A stretch of 64,000 nucleotides of DNA from Cylindrospermum stagnale PCC 7417 (GTDB lineage: Bacteria; Cyanobacteriota; Cyanobacteriia; Cyanobacteriales; Nostocaceae), in assembly GCF_000317535.1 (NCBI RefSeq), contig NC_019757.1, positions 1,215,001-1,279,000 of the forward strand, given 5' to 3'. Below, piece by piece: positions 1-8,666 of the stretch (the first letter of the stretch is position 1; each line of letters starts with the position of its first letter). The translations under genes were made by a program, and so were the position numbers. A model generated the notes under the pieces. That model was given only the letters and a program-made list of their open reading frames with translations. It was not told the DNA's origin and made no database searches.

Positions 1-197
1 ACTGGATATACTGAAGTGCAGAGCTACTTGCTAGAACATAGACGCTCTCTTTGTCCATAATCTTGATTACAGTTTATTTGAATAATCAGGATCATCATGC
101 CTTAGCCTTGTAGATTCTTAATTACTGCCAAAGTGGAAACTGCGTTTCTACGCAATCCTCCTGTTAATCCTATGAATTTTTGTGTAAAGTGATGGTC

Positions 198-914
198 ATG
201 GCTCCCGCCAAGATTCTTGTAGTTGATGACGACCCTGCGGTTCGGAATTTAATCCAACGCTTTTTGATTAAACAGAACTATCAAGTAGAGGCTGCCGAAG
301 ACGGTAAAACGGCTCTGACTCAATTTGAGCAATTTAACCCAGATTTGGTGATTCTAGATGTGAATTTACCAGATGTGATCGGCTTTAACCTCTGTCAAGA
401 GATGCAAAGTCGTAATGGTGTTTTTGTGCTGATGCTGACTAGTCGTGCAGACGAAGCTGACAAAATTCGCGGTTTTTCTAAAGGTGCTGATGACTATCTC
501 ACCAAGCCATTTGGTCTTGGGGAGTTAGAAGTTAGAGTAGCAGCGATTTTGAGGCGTCAGCGGGTTGTAACTACCGCAGAACAGAAACGTCTGATTTTTG
601 AAAAGCTGATGATCGACCCGGTGCGACGGGAAGTGACACTTAGCAACCAACCAGTTCCCTTAACCGCTCTAGAATTTGACTTATTGCATTTTTTAGCTAG
701 TCATCCAGGTCGAGTTTGGCGGCGAGCAGAACTCATCCAAGAGGTTTGGGACTATGAATATGTGGGCGACCAACGGGTTGTAGATGTACATATTGGTCAA
801 ATTCGCAAGAAGATTGAAATCGATGCTAGTCAGCCAGCATTAATTCAGACTGTACGCGGTGTAGGGTACAAATTTGAATGTTCTATTCACCCCCAACAAG
901 ACACCAAGTCCTAA
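198..914 (+). CDS. OmpR/PhoB-family response regulator
   Basis: This is a two-component DNA-binding response regulator of about 238 residues. The N-terminal receiver domain shows the acidic pocket (VVDDD), the phospho-acceptor Asp in VILDVNLPD and the conserved Lys in LTKPFG. The C-terminal winged helix has the typical DVHIGQIRKKIE and TVRGVGYKF ends of the OmpR class. An upstream TTG at 180 and an ATG at 192 are in frame; ATG 198 is preferred because it gives the usual short leader before KILVVDDD. No cognate kinase is adjacent, so the input signal is unknown. A strong terminator follows directly, so it is probably monocistronic. Confidence 0.9.
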   Translation: MAPAKILVVDDDPAVRNLIQRFLIKQNYQVEAAEDGKTALTQFEQFNPDLVILDVNLPDVIGFNLCQEMQSRNGVFVLMLTSRADEADKIRGFSKGADDYLTKPFGLGELEVRVAAILRRQRVVTTAEQKRLIFEKLMIDPVRREVTLSNQPVPLTALEFDLLHFLASHPGRVWRRAELIQEVWDYEYVGDQRVVDVHIGQIRKKIEIDASQPALIQTVRGVGYKFECSIHPQQDTKS

Positions 915-915
915 G

Positions 916-951
916 TCAAGAGCCAAGAGTTAAAAAACTCTTGGCTCTTGA
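916..951 (+). terminator. Rho-independent terminator after the response regulator
   Basis: Perfect 16-bp arms (TCAAGAGCCAAGAGTT and its complement) around an AAAA loop begin two bases after the stop codon and are followed by TTTAAA. The U tract is weak but the stem is very stable. Confidence 0.75.
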
Positions 952-1011
952 TTTAAACAAGCAGAATCCTCACGCTGCATCCGTAATCAGGTTAGTTTTG
1001 AGAATGACCTA

Positions 1012-1085
1012 GACAAAAACGAAACGCCTGAGAGGCAAATTCCGAGAGTGCAAGGACCAGATTTTGGGGTATTTGCGTTTTTGTC
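1012..1085. repeat. Inverted repeat in the 915-1228 spacer
   Basis: Perfect 10-bp arms (GACAAAAACG and CGTTTTTGTC) enclose 54 bases that contain a shorter GCCTGAGAGGC hairpin. No ORF lies here. The rest of the 314-bp spacer holds one GCGATCGC octamer and nothing else recognised. It could be a folded transcript end or a relic of a small mobile repeat. Confidence 0.4.
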
Positions 1086-1228
1086 AACATTTTCTAGCAA
1101 AAAATAACTATCCACTGACGCTCCAGCCCACCAATGGAAGGGGTGAAAATCAGAGCGATCGCACAAGACGCCCTTTCTGAGGCTGCATCTGTTAAAAGTG
1201 GCTTAGAGAAGACAAGGAAGAAGGGTTT

Positions 1229-2176
1229 TTAATATCCTGCTTGTTTGTCAACTATATTGCGTAAGGGCTGGCCAGTTTGGTAGCGCGTCAAATTGTCGAG
1301 AAAAAGCGCCACCGAACGCTGTTTCACCTTTGGAGAATGACCAGAACAGTGAGGTGTGATCAAGACGTTAGGGACTGACCATAAAGGGCTTTCTGATGCG
1401 AGGGGTTCCCCAATCACTGTATCTAATGCTGCGCCTGCAATCCAACCTTCTGTGAGCGCTCTCACTAATGCTGGCTCATCGACTACGGCACCGCGAGCAA
1501 TATTAATCAGATAGGCATGATTCGGCAGCGATCGCAGTGCGGCTTCATCGATTAAACCCTGAGTTTCTGGAGTCAGTGGTGTAGCAACAACTATATAGTC
1601 AGCGAACGGAAGAAGCGATCGCCACTCATCAGCTCCAACAACCTTGTCAAAATTGGGTAACTCTTGAGGATGACGACGACTGCCAAAAACTCTCATCCCG
1701 AAGGCTTTGGCGCGAACAGCAATTTCTTGACCAATAGCACCAGCACCAATAATTAACAAAGTGGCATCCGTCAATTCTTGGATAGCCAGCCCTCTTTTCC
1801 AGTGGTGTTCAGCCTGGAGAGCGTGTAATTCTGGCAGATATTTGGCATGATTTAGGATGTAGGCGAGGACAAATTCCGCGACCGGAATTGCATGTACTCC
1901 CGCCCCATTAGTGAGCGTGAGGTCGCGCTCTAAATAAGTTGGCGTTAGAATGTGATTCACCCCCGCATTCGGTGCATGATGCCAACGCAGCGCCGGGGCT
2001 GCTGCTAAGACTTGATGTAGGGTAGTGCTTTTCAGAAGAAACCAACTTAAATAAACTTCAGCATCACTGGCATCATTGTCAAGATTGCCATCACTATCAA
2101 CCAGTACAACTTTAGTATCAGAAGCTAAATGAGGCTCAATTTCCGCAGCACTCTCGATAGGTAAAATAAGTTTCAT
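1229..2176 (-). CDS. D-2-hydroxyacid dehydrogenase (NAD-dependent)
   Basis: A 315-residue member of the D-isomer-specific 2-hydroxyacid dehydrogenase family, which interconverts 2-oxoacids and D-2-hydroxyacids with NAD(P)H. The Rossmann motif GAGAIG lies near residue 143. The catalytic Arg is in NIARGAVVD, the Glu in IGEPL and the proton-relay His in ITPHCSGHS. Length is usual for the family. The substrate cannot be read from sequence; glyoxylate/hydroxypyruvate reductase-like and phosphoglycerate-dehydrogenase-like members look alike. It points the same way as the ssu genes but is separated from ssuB by about 160 bp, so cotranscription is possible but unproven. Confidence 0.88.
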   Translation of the reverse strand: MKLILPIESAAEIEPHLASDTKVVLVDSDGNLDNDASDAEVYLSWFLLKSTTLHQVLAAAPALRWHHAPNAGVNHILTPTYLERDLTLTNGAGVHAIPVAEFVLAYILNHAKYLPELHALQAEHHWKRGLAIQELTDATLLIIGAGAIGQEIAVRAKAFGMRVFGSRRHPQELPNFDKVVGADEWRSLLPFADYIVVATPLTPETQGLIDEAALRSLPNHAYLINIARGAVVDEPALVRALTEGWIAGAALDTVIGEPLASESPLWSVPNVLITPHCSGHSPKVKQRSVALFLDNLTRYQTGQPLRNIVDKQAGY

Positions 2177-2338
2177 TGAGGTTATTTTCCCCTGAACTAG
2201 ATGCTTTCGTTGTCTCTGGTCAAAGGCTGTTTATTGCCAGCATAAATTTTGGCACTTGCGAGTAATTTTACAAGATAGTGCGAGAAGCATCAAAGCCCGC
2301 CAGTTATATCCAGAAGTTTAAAACAATAAAATTTGTAT

Positions 2339-3112
2339 TTATTTACTCAACTGCAATAATTCTTTATTTATGTGGCTGCTTTCACGACTCATCACTCGGT
2401 CTAGAACGGTTTCTCTCAGGTCGATAAACTCTTCACTAGCTCTGTCACGAGGACGTGAAAGATTCACAGGGAGGTTGAGCGTAATCCTTCCTTCTTCAAT
2501 CAGGATTACGCGGTCTGCTAACGCCACCGCTTCTTCTACATCATGGGTAACTAGAAGCGAGGTAAATTGTTGCTCTTGCCATAACTGCTCAATCAACCGT
2601 TGCATCTCAATACGGGTTAGAGCATCCAAGGCTCCCAAAGGCTCATCGAGCAATAACAAACGTGGCTGACTGACTAACGCCCTGGCTAGTGCCACCCGTT
2701 GGCGCTGTCCTCCAGAAAGTACTGATGGCCACTCTTCTGCTCTGTCCTTGAGTCCAACTTGCTCTAGTGCCCATTCAGCCCTTGCTCGCCAATTATTTTG
2801 CAAGCCCAAGCCTACATTCTCAATCACGCGCTTCCATTGGAGCAACCGCGAGTCTTGAAACATCATTCTTACAGAGCCGCTAAGTTTACGCAGGGGTTCT
2901 CCATCTAGTAAGACTCCACCAGAAGACGATTTCTCTAATCCCGATACCAGACGCAATAAAGTACTTTTACCACAACCACTACGCCCAACTATCGCCACAA
3001 ATTCTCCTGGCTGCACTTCTAAATTCACTGAACTTAAAACATTCTTTTGACCAAAAGTTTTGGTCAAATCTAAAATATTTAGATGTGTACCTTTCATTGC
3101 AGTTAAAGTCAT
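2339..3112 (-). CDS. ssuB: Aliphatic sulfonate ABC transporter ATP-binding protein
   Basis: A 257-residue ABC ATPase of the nitrate/sulfonate/taurine importer family. Walker A is GRSGCGKST (near residue 43), the signature is [14 protein letters not shown] and Walker B is [12 protein letters not shown], followed by the switch His in VTHDVEEA. It would energise the permease encoded just upstream (SsuC). An ATG at 3112 was used; a second in-frame Met lies at residue 6. Neighbouring ssuC and ssuD support sulfonate rather than nitrate or cyanate as the substrate class. No binding-protein gene is adjacent; the likely partners are the two SsuA-like lipoproteins at 41.7-45 kb. Confidence 0.88.
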   Translation of the reverse strand: MTLTAMKGTHLNILDLTKTFGQKNVLSSVNLEVQPGEFVAIVGRSGCGKSTLLRLVSGLEKSSSGGVLLDGEPLRKLSGSVRMMFQDSRLLQWKRVIENVGLGLQNNWRARAEWALEQVGLKDRAEEWPSVLSGGQRQRVALARALVSQPRLLLLDEPLGALDALTRIEMQRLIEQLWQEQQFTSLLVTHDVEEAVALADRVILIEEGRITLNLPVNLSRPRDRASEEFIDLRETVLDRVMSRESSHINKELLQLSK

Positions 3113-3284
3113 TAGAAAAATGTCCTATCTGAGAGTAGTTACAATTGAGCAACAGGCGAAATCTAGAATAGATTAAACTTTTACTTTTTGGATTAAAAAG
3201 CAATATTCAATCTAAAACTGTGTACTCATGCCTTAATTTAGGGGGTTAATCTAAAATCCTTGCATTGAGTAAATTTGGCATTTA

Positions 3285-4103
3285 TCAGCTTTGATAATTT
3301 GGATGCCAAGCCAAACATTTTGCTTCCAAAAGTCTGGCGATGGCATCTGCCAACTTACCCAACAAAGCATAAATAAAAATGCTCAATACCACAACATCGG
3401 TTTGCATAAACTCACGGGCATTCATTGCCATATAACCAAGTCCTGAATCTGCGGCGATGGTTTCTGCCACAATCAGCGTTAGCCACATAATTCCCAAAGA
3501 AAAACGCACACCAACAAGAATCGAAGACAACGCACCTGGAAAAATGATTTCCCATAAAAGCTGTGCTGGTTTTAATCCATAGACTTTGCCCATCTCAATC
3601 AATCCTGGGTCAACGCTGCGAATTCCATGAAATGTATTGAGATAGAGAGGAAAAAATACCCCCAAGGATACCAGAAATAATCTAGCTTGATCGCCAATGC
3701 CAAACCACAAAATTACCAGTGGAATTAATGCCAAATTGGGTATAGTGCGGAGCATTTGTACAGAAGTATCCAATAACTTTTCCGCAACGGGAAAAATGCC
3801 ATTAAGCAATCCCAAGCTAAAACCAATACTACCACCAACTATAAAACCGGAAAGTGCACGTCCAGCACTAATTCCTATATGCTTAAAAAGTTCTCCAGTT
3901 GCAGCTAATTTAATCGCTGTGGCAATCACACCACTCGGTGCTGGTAAAATTCTGGTCGAGAGCAAACCAGTTCTAACTGACAACTCCCAAAGCATTACTA
4001 TGAAAATGGGTACAATCCAAGGAATTAATTTCTGAACTCGCTGGTTTTGTAGCCAGTCCAGCGATATCTTGGGTATCTTGTTTTTTTTCAGGGTAATAGT
4101 CAT
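3285..4103 (-). CDS. ssuC: Aliphatic sulfonate ABC transporter permease
   Basis: An inner-membrane permease of the BPD_transp_1 family, about 272 residues with roughly six transmembrane helices. The EAA loop is visible (EMGKVYGLKPAQLLWEIIFP), the site where SsuB docks. ATG at 4103 was chosen over the adjacent TTG at 4106. It lies between ssuD (upstream) and ssuB (downstream), the usual ssu order with spacers of 106 and 172 bp. The 5' end abuts the repeat at 4101-4206, so the start codon sits inside the first repeat copy. Confidence 0.9.
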   Translation of the reverse strand: MTITLKKNKIPKISLDWLQNQRVQKLIPWIVPIFIVMLWELSVRTGLLSTRILPAPSGVIATAIKLAATGELFKHIGISAGRALSGFIVGGSIGFSLGLLNGIFPVAEKLLDTSVQMLRTIPNLALIPLVILWFGIGDQARLFLVSLGVFFPLYLNTFHGIRSVDPGLIEMGKVYGLKPAQLLWEIIFPGALSSILVGVRFSLGIMWLTLIVAETIAADSGLGYMAMNAREFMQTDVVVLSIFIYALLGKLADAIARLLEAKCLAWHPNYQS

Positions 4104-4206
4104 CAAATTTTAGATTTTAGATTCCACTGATAAATTCGAGGGCATCAAATTTTAGATTTTAGATTTGGTCTTTGTGCTTAATCCCAAATTCCTAATCTAA
4201 AATTTG
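4101..4206. repeat. Direct repeat made of TTTAGAT-like heptamers
   Basis: A 23-bp unit beginning CATCAAATTTTAGATTTTAG occurs at 4101-4123 and 4143-4165 (period 42). A reversed copy of the core, AATCTAAAATTTG, ends the spacer. Such AT-rich heptamer arrays are common between genes in Nostoc-type genomes. This one separates ssuD from ssuC and may fold in the transcript. Confidence 0.6.
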
Positions 4207-4212
4207 CTGTTG

Positions 4213-5370
4213 TCATGAGGTACTCACAGGAGCTACTTGTAGTTGTTGAGCAAATTTATCGTTGTTGACGAATTCGCTAAAAGAACTCAAGATTTGGGGT
4301 GTTAGTTGTGCCGTTTGGTTCTGCAAGGGTAAGCGTGGAAACAGTAATTCGGCAGTACGATAGGCTTCTTCTAGATGGGGGTATCCAGAAAGGACGAAGG
4401 TTTCTATGCCTAATTCTTGATATTCCAGCATCCGGGCGGCAACGGTATCAGGATCTCCCACTAGGGCAGTACCAGCGCCACCCCGCACCAAGCCAATTCC
4501 TGCCCAGAGGTTGGGGCTAATTTCTAAGGCTTCTCGACTACCACCATGCAGTTGACTCATCCGCCGTTGTCCTTCAGAGTCGGAATCAGCAAAGGCTTGT
4601 TGGGATTTGGCGATCGCATTTTCATCGACATACTGAATTAACTCATTGGCTGCATCCCAGGCTGCTGACTCGGTTTCGCGCACAATCACGTGCAGGCGGA
4701 TACCAAAACGCACTGTTCTGCCTTGTGCTGCTGCTAGTTGACGCACTTCCTTAATCTTTTCGGCTACTAGCTGTGGCGGTTCTCCCCAAGTTAGGTAAAC
4801 ATCAATATGTTTGGCAGCAACTCGTTTAGCAGCAGCAGAAGAACCACCAAACCACAATGGCGGATAAGGACTTTGAACTGGTGGGAATAACAGCTTACCG
4901 CCTTTGATGTCTAGGTGGGTTCCTTTAAAATCAACTGTTTCCCCGCTGACAATACCTCGCCAAACTGTCAGGAATTCATCTGTTAAGTCATAACGATCAT
5001 CATGGCTCAGATGCAAACCATCCCCAGCTAGTTGCACTGGGTCGCCGCCTGTGACTACATTAATTAACAATCGCCCACGAGACATCCGGTCAAATGTCGC
5101 CGCCATGCGTGCAGCTACACTTGGGGAAGTAACCCCCGGACGAATTGCTACCAGAAACTTCATGCGTTTGGTGACAGAGATCAGAGAGGCAGCGGTAATC
5201 CAGGCATCTTCACAAAAAGGCCCCGTAGGTAGTAATGCGCCTGTGTAACCGAGATTGTCTACAGCTTGGGCAATTTGCTGCAAATAATCAGGAGTGGCAG
5301 CACGAAAGCCAATTTTTGTGCCTAAATAACGTCCATCGCTACCAGTGGGAAGAAACCAGAGAATTTGCAT
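4213..5370 (-). CDS. ssuD: FMNH2-dependent alkanesulfonate monooxygenase
   Basis: SsuD cleaves C-S bonds of alkanesulfonates with FMNH2 and O2, giving an aldehyde and sulfite. The 385-residue protein aligns over its full length with the E. coli enzyme as remembered. The conserved Cys is in PFCEDAW, the Arg/His pair in [10 protein letters not shown], the active-site loop Arg in [13 protein letters not shown] and the Tyr in [12 protein letters not shown]. It needs reduced flavin from a partner; the nitroreductase-family protein immediately upstream is the obvious candidate. Cytoplasmic. Part of the minus-strand ssu group, 137 bp after the nitroreductase gene. Confidence 0.95.
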   Translation of the reverse strand: MQILWFLPTGSDGRYLGTKIGFRAATPDYLQQIAQAVDNLGYTGALLPTGPFCEDAWITAASLISVTKRMKFLVAIRPGVTSPSVAARMAATFDRMSRGRLLINVVTGGDPVQLAGDGLHLSHDDRYDLTDEFLTVWRGIVSGETVDFKGTHLDIKGGKLLFPPVQSPYPPLWFGGSSAAAKRVAAKHIDVYLTWGEPPQLVAEKIKEVRQLAAAQGRTVRFGIRLHVIVRETESAAWDAANELIQYVDENAIAKSQQAFADSDSEGQRRMSQLHGGSREALEISPNLWAGIGLVRGGAGTALVGDPDTVAARMLEYQELGIETFVLSGYPHLEEAYRTAELLFPRLPLQNQTAQLTPQILSSFSEFVNNDKFAQQLQVAPVSTS

Positions 5371-5507
5371 GGTGATGACAGTATAAAAATAAACTACTTT
5401 AATTAGACTAAGTTACCGTATTTTATAGGCAAAACTTTACTGGATATTACTTAAAATGCAATTCCAGTTAGCGGAATGAAAATCACGTCAACCTGCAACT
5501 ATGACGA

Positions 5508-6335
5508 TTAACGCAGTTTGAAGCCGAGGTTTTTCAAAGCTTCACTCAAGCGATCGCGTCCCGACAGAGATTCCGCAAAAGCAATCCGCTTGGCAGAATG
5601 TTCTGACCAATCCCCAGGAATATTCATATTCTGGGCAGCGTAGAAAGCTTTCATCACTTCGTTATATTGTGCGATCGCTTCATCTTGTGTTGCTAGCTGA
5701 TAAGTTTCTCGATGCAGCACGGCAGATTGGGGCAACCTAGGCTTAATCGCTGCATTCACCGCTGGATCGGGATAACCTACACAAAGTCCAAACACTCCCA
5801 CGACATGGGGCGGCAAATTCAGCACTTGGGCTACTTTTTCGGGTTGGTTACGAATGCCCCCAATATATACTGTTCCTAAACCCAGCAATTCAGCAGCAAC
5901 TACCGCATTTTGAGCGGCTAATGTGGCATCTATCGTTGCCATCAAAAACATTTCTAAAAAGTCTAAACCTTCATGAGGCAGCCCGCTATTTTCAGCAATG
6001 TAAGTCAAACGCGCTAAATCTGCTAACCAAACCAGAAATAAAGGCGCTTGGCGAATATGTGCTTGATTTCCCGCTAATTTTGCTAATTCTTCTTTGCGGT
6101 TTTCATCTTCTACTGCAACAACACTCCATGTCTGGAGATTAGAGGAAGTCGAAGCTGATTGAGCCGCTGCAACTAAGGTTTCTAATGTTCCTGCTGGCAG
6201 TGATTGAGAAAGGTAAGCGCGAATCGAACGGTGAGAGAGTAATGTGGTTAGGCTGTCTTTATTGTCAATATCTTCTATTATATTGACAGCGTTATCACCA
6301 TAACGAAAACGTAAAAGTTCAGTAAATTTGGTCAT
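5508..6335 (-). CDS. Nitroreductase-family flavoprotein (NfsA-type)
   Basis: A 275-residue oxygen-insensitive nitroreductase/flavin reductase-fold protein. It shows the FMN-binding start SHRSIRAYL, SASTSSNLQTW and the GGIRNQPE segment typical of NAD(P)H-dependent NfsA/FRP-type enzymes. Family members transfer hydride from NAD(P)H to FMN and on to quinones, nitro compounds or free flavin. As first gene of the minus-strand ssuDCB group it may supply FMNH2 to SsuD in place of SsuE; that role is inferred from position. Its start lies 60 bp from the conserved regulatory region at 6395-6600. Confidence 0.82.
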   Translation of the reverse strand: MTKFTELLRFRYGDNAVNIIEDIDNKDSLTTLLSHRSIRAYLSQSLPAGTLETLVAAAQSASTSSNLQTWSVVAVEDENRKEELAKLAGNQAHIRQAPLFLVWLADLARLTYIAENSGLPHEGLDFLEMFLMATIDATLAAQNAVVAAELLGLGTVYIGGIRNQPEKVAQVLNLPPHVVGVFGLCVGYPDPAVNAAIKPRLPQSAVLHRETYQLATQDEAIAQYNEVMKAFYAAQNMNIPGDWSEHSAKRIAFAESLSGRDRLSEALKNLGFKLR

Positions 6336-6394
6336 AATTAGTACTACTTGATTACTAAACTTTTGATAATAGCATTACCTAAGTTTATCTTAAT

Positions 6395-6600
6395 CTACGG
6401 CAATACTATCGGTTTTATGTAGTTTGCTCATCACTTTGGATGTTTGCACAAAAATCCGGAAAAAGCAAGCCTAATTTGAGGCATTTTACACAACGTTACT
6501 TGGCAATTTATTGTCTAACAATACTTGCTTTTTTCTGGGAACTGTGAAAAACTGTGTTTTATCTAAAACTACGGCAAATCAATCAAGTTGCCGTAGTTTA
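6395..6600. promoter_or_regulatory. Bidirectional regulatory region shared with the second sulfur locus
   Basis: This spacer between the divergent nitroreductase and flavoprotein genes is homologous along its length to the reverse complement of 46325-46540. Shared blocks include CTACGGCAA-ACTATCG, GTTTGCACAAA, GGAAAAAGCAAG, ACTTGCTTTTT and AACTGTGAAAAACT. Near its right end is a perfect 12-bp inverted repeat, AAACTACGGCAA (6566-6577) and TTGCCGTAGTTT (6588-6599), with a 10-nt spacer. In the other copy both arms changed together (CGGTAA/TTACCG). GGAAAAAGCAAG and CTTGCTTTTTTC also face each other. A LysR-type sulfur regulator site is a reasonable guess; no regulator gene is nearby. Confidence 0.65.
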
Positions 6601-6714
6601 GCGATAAATCCTCATTCTTTAAGAAACCGTCGGCCATTTGCTGCCAAGCCAAAAGTGCCGTATTGATGGAGTGAAGAATTGACGCTGAAGACTTTATTGA
6701 TGGGGAAAGAGTTG

Positions 6715-8340
6715 ATGCTAAAAACGTTGACAACTGATTTTGAACTAAATTTAGAAGCGGATGTGCTGGTGATTGGTGGTGGGCCAGCAGGCACTTGGGC
6801 GGCATGGAGTGCAGCTGCTCATGGTGCTAAAGTTGTACTTGTGGATAAAGGATATTGCGGGACTACAGGATGTGCGGCTGCGTCTGGTAATGGTGTTTGG
6901 TATGTACCACCTGATGCGGATGCAAGGGAAACCGCGATCGCCAGTCGGGAATCATTAGGTGGATTTTTAGCAAACCGCAGTTGGATGAATCGCGTGCTCG
7001 ATCAGACTTATGCCAACGTTAACCTGTTATCAGAGTGGGGTTATCCCTTTCCCACTGACGACGAAGGTAAACCCTATCGGCGATCGCTTCAAGGTCCAGA
7101 ATATATGCGGCTGATGCGGAAGCAAATCAAACGAGTAGGAGTAAAAATATTAGACCACAGCCCCGCACTACAACTGCTGGTAGATGAAGAAGGTATTGTC
7201 AGTGGTGCGACGGGGGTGAATCGGCAGACCGGTGCAACATGGAAAGTGCGATCGCATTCTACAATTATTGCCACCGGTGGTTGTGCCTTCTTGAGTAAAG
7301 CTTTAGGATGCAACGTTCTGACAGGGGATGGTTACTTAATGGCGGCGGAAGCAGGTGCCGAGATGTCAGGAATGGAGTTTTCCAATGCTTACGGCATCTC
7401 TCCCGCCTTTTCTTCAGTTACCAAAACCCTGTTCTACAAATGGGCAACCTTTACCTACGAAGACGGCACCCCGATTCCGGGAGCAGGTTCGCAAAAAGGG
7501 CGTTCAGTTATTGCCCAAACATTGCTCTCCCAACCGGTTTACGCGATTATAGACAAAGCAGCGCCCCAGATGCGGGCATCTATGCGTTTAGCACAGCCCA
7601 ACTTCTTTTTACCCTTTGACCGTGCAGGCATCGATCCCTTTACCCAACGCTTCCCTGTTACCCTGCGCTTAGAGGGAACAGTCCGCGGAACTGGTGGGAT
7701 GAGAATTGTTGATCAAACCTGTGCCTCTTCTGTACCAGGACTCTATGCCGCAGGAGATGCAGCCACACGAGAACTGATTTGTGGCGGGTTTACAGGTGGT
7801 GGTAGTCATAATGCCGCTTGGGCGATTTCCTCAGGTTATTGGTCAGGGGAATCTGCGGCTAAATATGCTCAAAATCTAGGAAATCAAGCAAATCAACGCC
7901 GTGTTAAAGGTGTTGGGGTAGCAGGATTAAGTACTCAAAAAGAACGTCCCCAGACTTTAGCAACTGATGAAATTATTCAAGCAGTACAAGCTGAAGTATT
8001 TCCTTACGATCGCAACTTATTCCGTACAAATCAAGGTTTATCCGATTCTCTGGTTCGGCTAAATCACCTCTGGCAAGAAATTCGCGATCGTCTTGTTGAA
8101 AATAACCAACTTGTTCGGGCGCGAGAAGCCGCCTCAATGGTAGCCACAGCCCGCTGGATGTACAGCAGTGCCCTTGAACGCAAAGAAACTCGTGGTATGC
8201 ATAGACATCTAGACTATCCAGAACAGGATGCTAATCAGCAACATCACTTGATAAGTGGTGGTCTAGATGAAGTTTGGGTGAAAGCTCAACCTTTAAATAA
8301 TGTAGAAAAATTACCATCGAAAATAGGAGCAGTAGTGTGA
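6715..8340 (+). CDS. FAD-dependent oxidoreductase, fumarate reductase/AprA-like flavoprotein
   Basis: A flavoprotein of about 541 residues in the succinate dehydrogenase/fumarate reductase/adenylylsulfate reductase flavoprotein superfamily. The FAD motif is VIGGGPAGTWAAW, followed by GTTGCAAASGNG, the second nucleotide contact TIIATGGCAF and the C-terminal LYAAGDAATRE. In-frame starts are TTG 6679, ATG 6700 and ATG 6715; the last has a GGGGAAAGAG sequence just upstream. Its stop overlaps the start of the ferredoxin gene, so the two products very probably form one complex, like AprA with AprB. Location in the sulfur regulon suggests a redox step on a sulfur compound; the substrate is unknown. 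Confidence 0.82.
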   Translation: MLKTLTTDFELNLEADVLVIGGGPAGTWAAWSAAAHGAKVVLVDKGYCGTTGCAAASGNGVWYVPPDADARETAIASRESLGGFLANRSWMNRVLDQTYANVNLLSEWGYPFPTDDEGKPYRRSLQGPEYMRLMRKQIKRVGVKILDHSPALQLLVDEEGIVSGATGVNRQTGATWKVRSHSTIIATGGCAFLSKALGCNVLTGDGYLMAAEAGAEMSGMEFSNAYGISPAFSSVTKTLFYKWATFTYEDGTPIPGAGSQKGRSVIAQTLLSQPVYAIIDKAAPQMRASMRLAQPNFFLPFDRAGIDPFTQRFPVTLRLEGTVRGTGGMRIVDQTCASSVPGLYAAGDAATRELICGGFTGGGSHNAAWAISSGYWSGESAAKYAQNLGNQANQRRVKGVGVAGLSTQKERPQTLATDEIIQAVQAEVFPYDRNLFRTNQGLSDSLVRLNHLWQEIRDRLVENNQLVRAREAASMVATARWMYSSALERKETRGMHRHLDYPEQDANQQHHLISGGLDEVWVKAQPLNNVEKLPSKIGAVV

Positions 8341-8666
8341 TCGAGTTGGTAAGCGAGTCGCGGTGCATCAAGTGTAATATCTGTGTCAGCGTTTGCCCGA
8401 CAAATGTATTTGATAGTGTACCTAATGCACCGCCAACAATTGCCAGACAGAGTGATTGCCAAACTTGTTTTATGTGCGAATTGTATTGCCCAGTTGATGC
8501 CTTGTTTGTAGCACCAGAAACCGATGTGCTGACTTCAGTCAGTGAGGCAGAATTAGCCAAAACAGGACTACTTGGCAGTTACCGCGAAAATATCGGTTGG
8601 GGAAGTAAGCGGAAATCCACAGCGAAGAATGATCAAACATTCCAAATTCTCAAACAGATGAAGTGA
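8337..8666 (+). CDS. Double [4Fe-4S] ferredoxin, partner of the flavoprotein
   Basis: A 109-residue ferredoxin with two complete cluster motifs, CIKCNICVSVCP near residue 10 and CQTCFMCELYCP near residue 42. A basic tail of about 45 residues follows with no recognised domain. The GTG start at 8337 overlaps the flavoprotein stop, indicating translational coupling. Two 4Fe-4S clusters next to a fumarate-reductase-like flavoprotein is the AprAB arrangement; the ferredoxin would pass electrons to or from the FAD. It could also be named generically as an indolepyruvate-oxidoreductase-like or AprB-like ferredoxin. Confidence 0.85.
   Translation: MIELVSESRCIKCNICVSVCPTNVFDSVPNAPPTIARQSDCQTCFMCELYCPVDALFVAPETDVLTSVSEAELAKTGLLGSYRENIGWGSKRKSTAKNDQTFQILKQMK

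Noticed and set aside
2370-2669. A 99-codon plus-strand frame inside ssuB
   Set aside because: Antisense shadow of the ATPase gene with a Ser/Arg-rich composition and no family.
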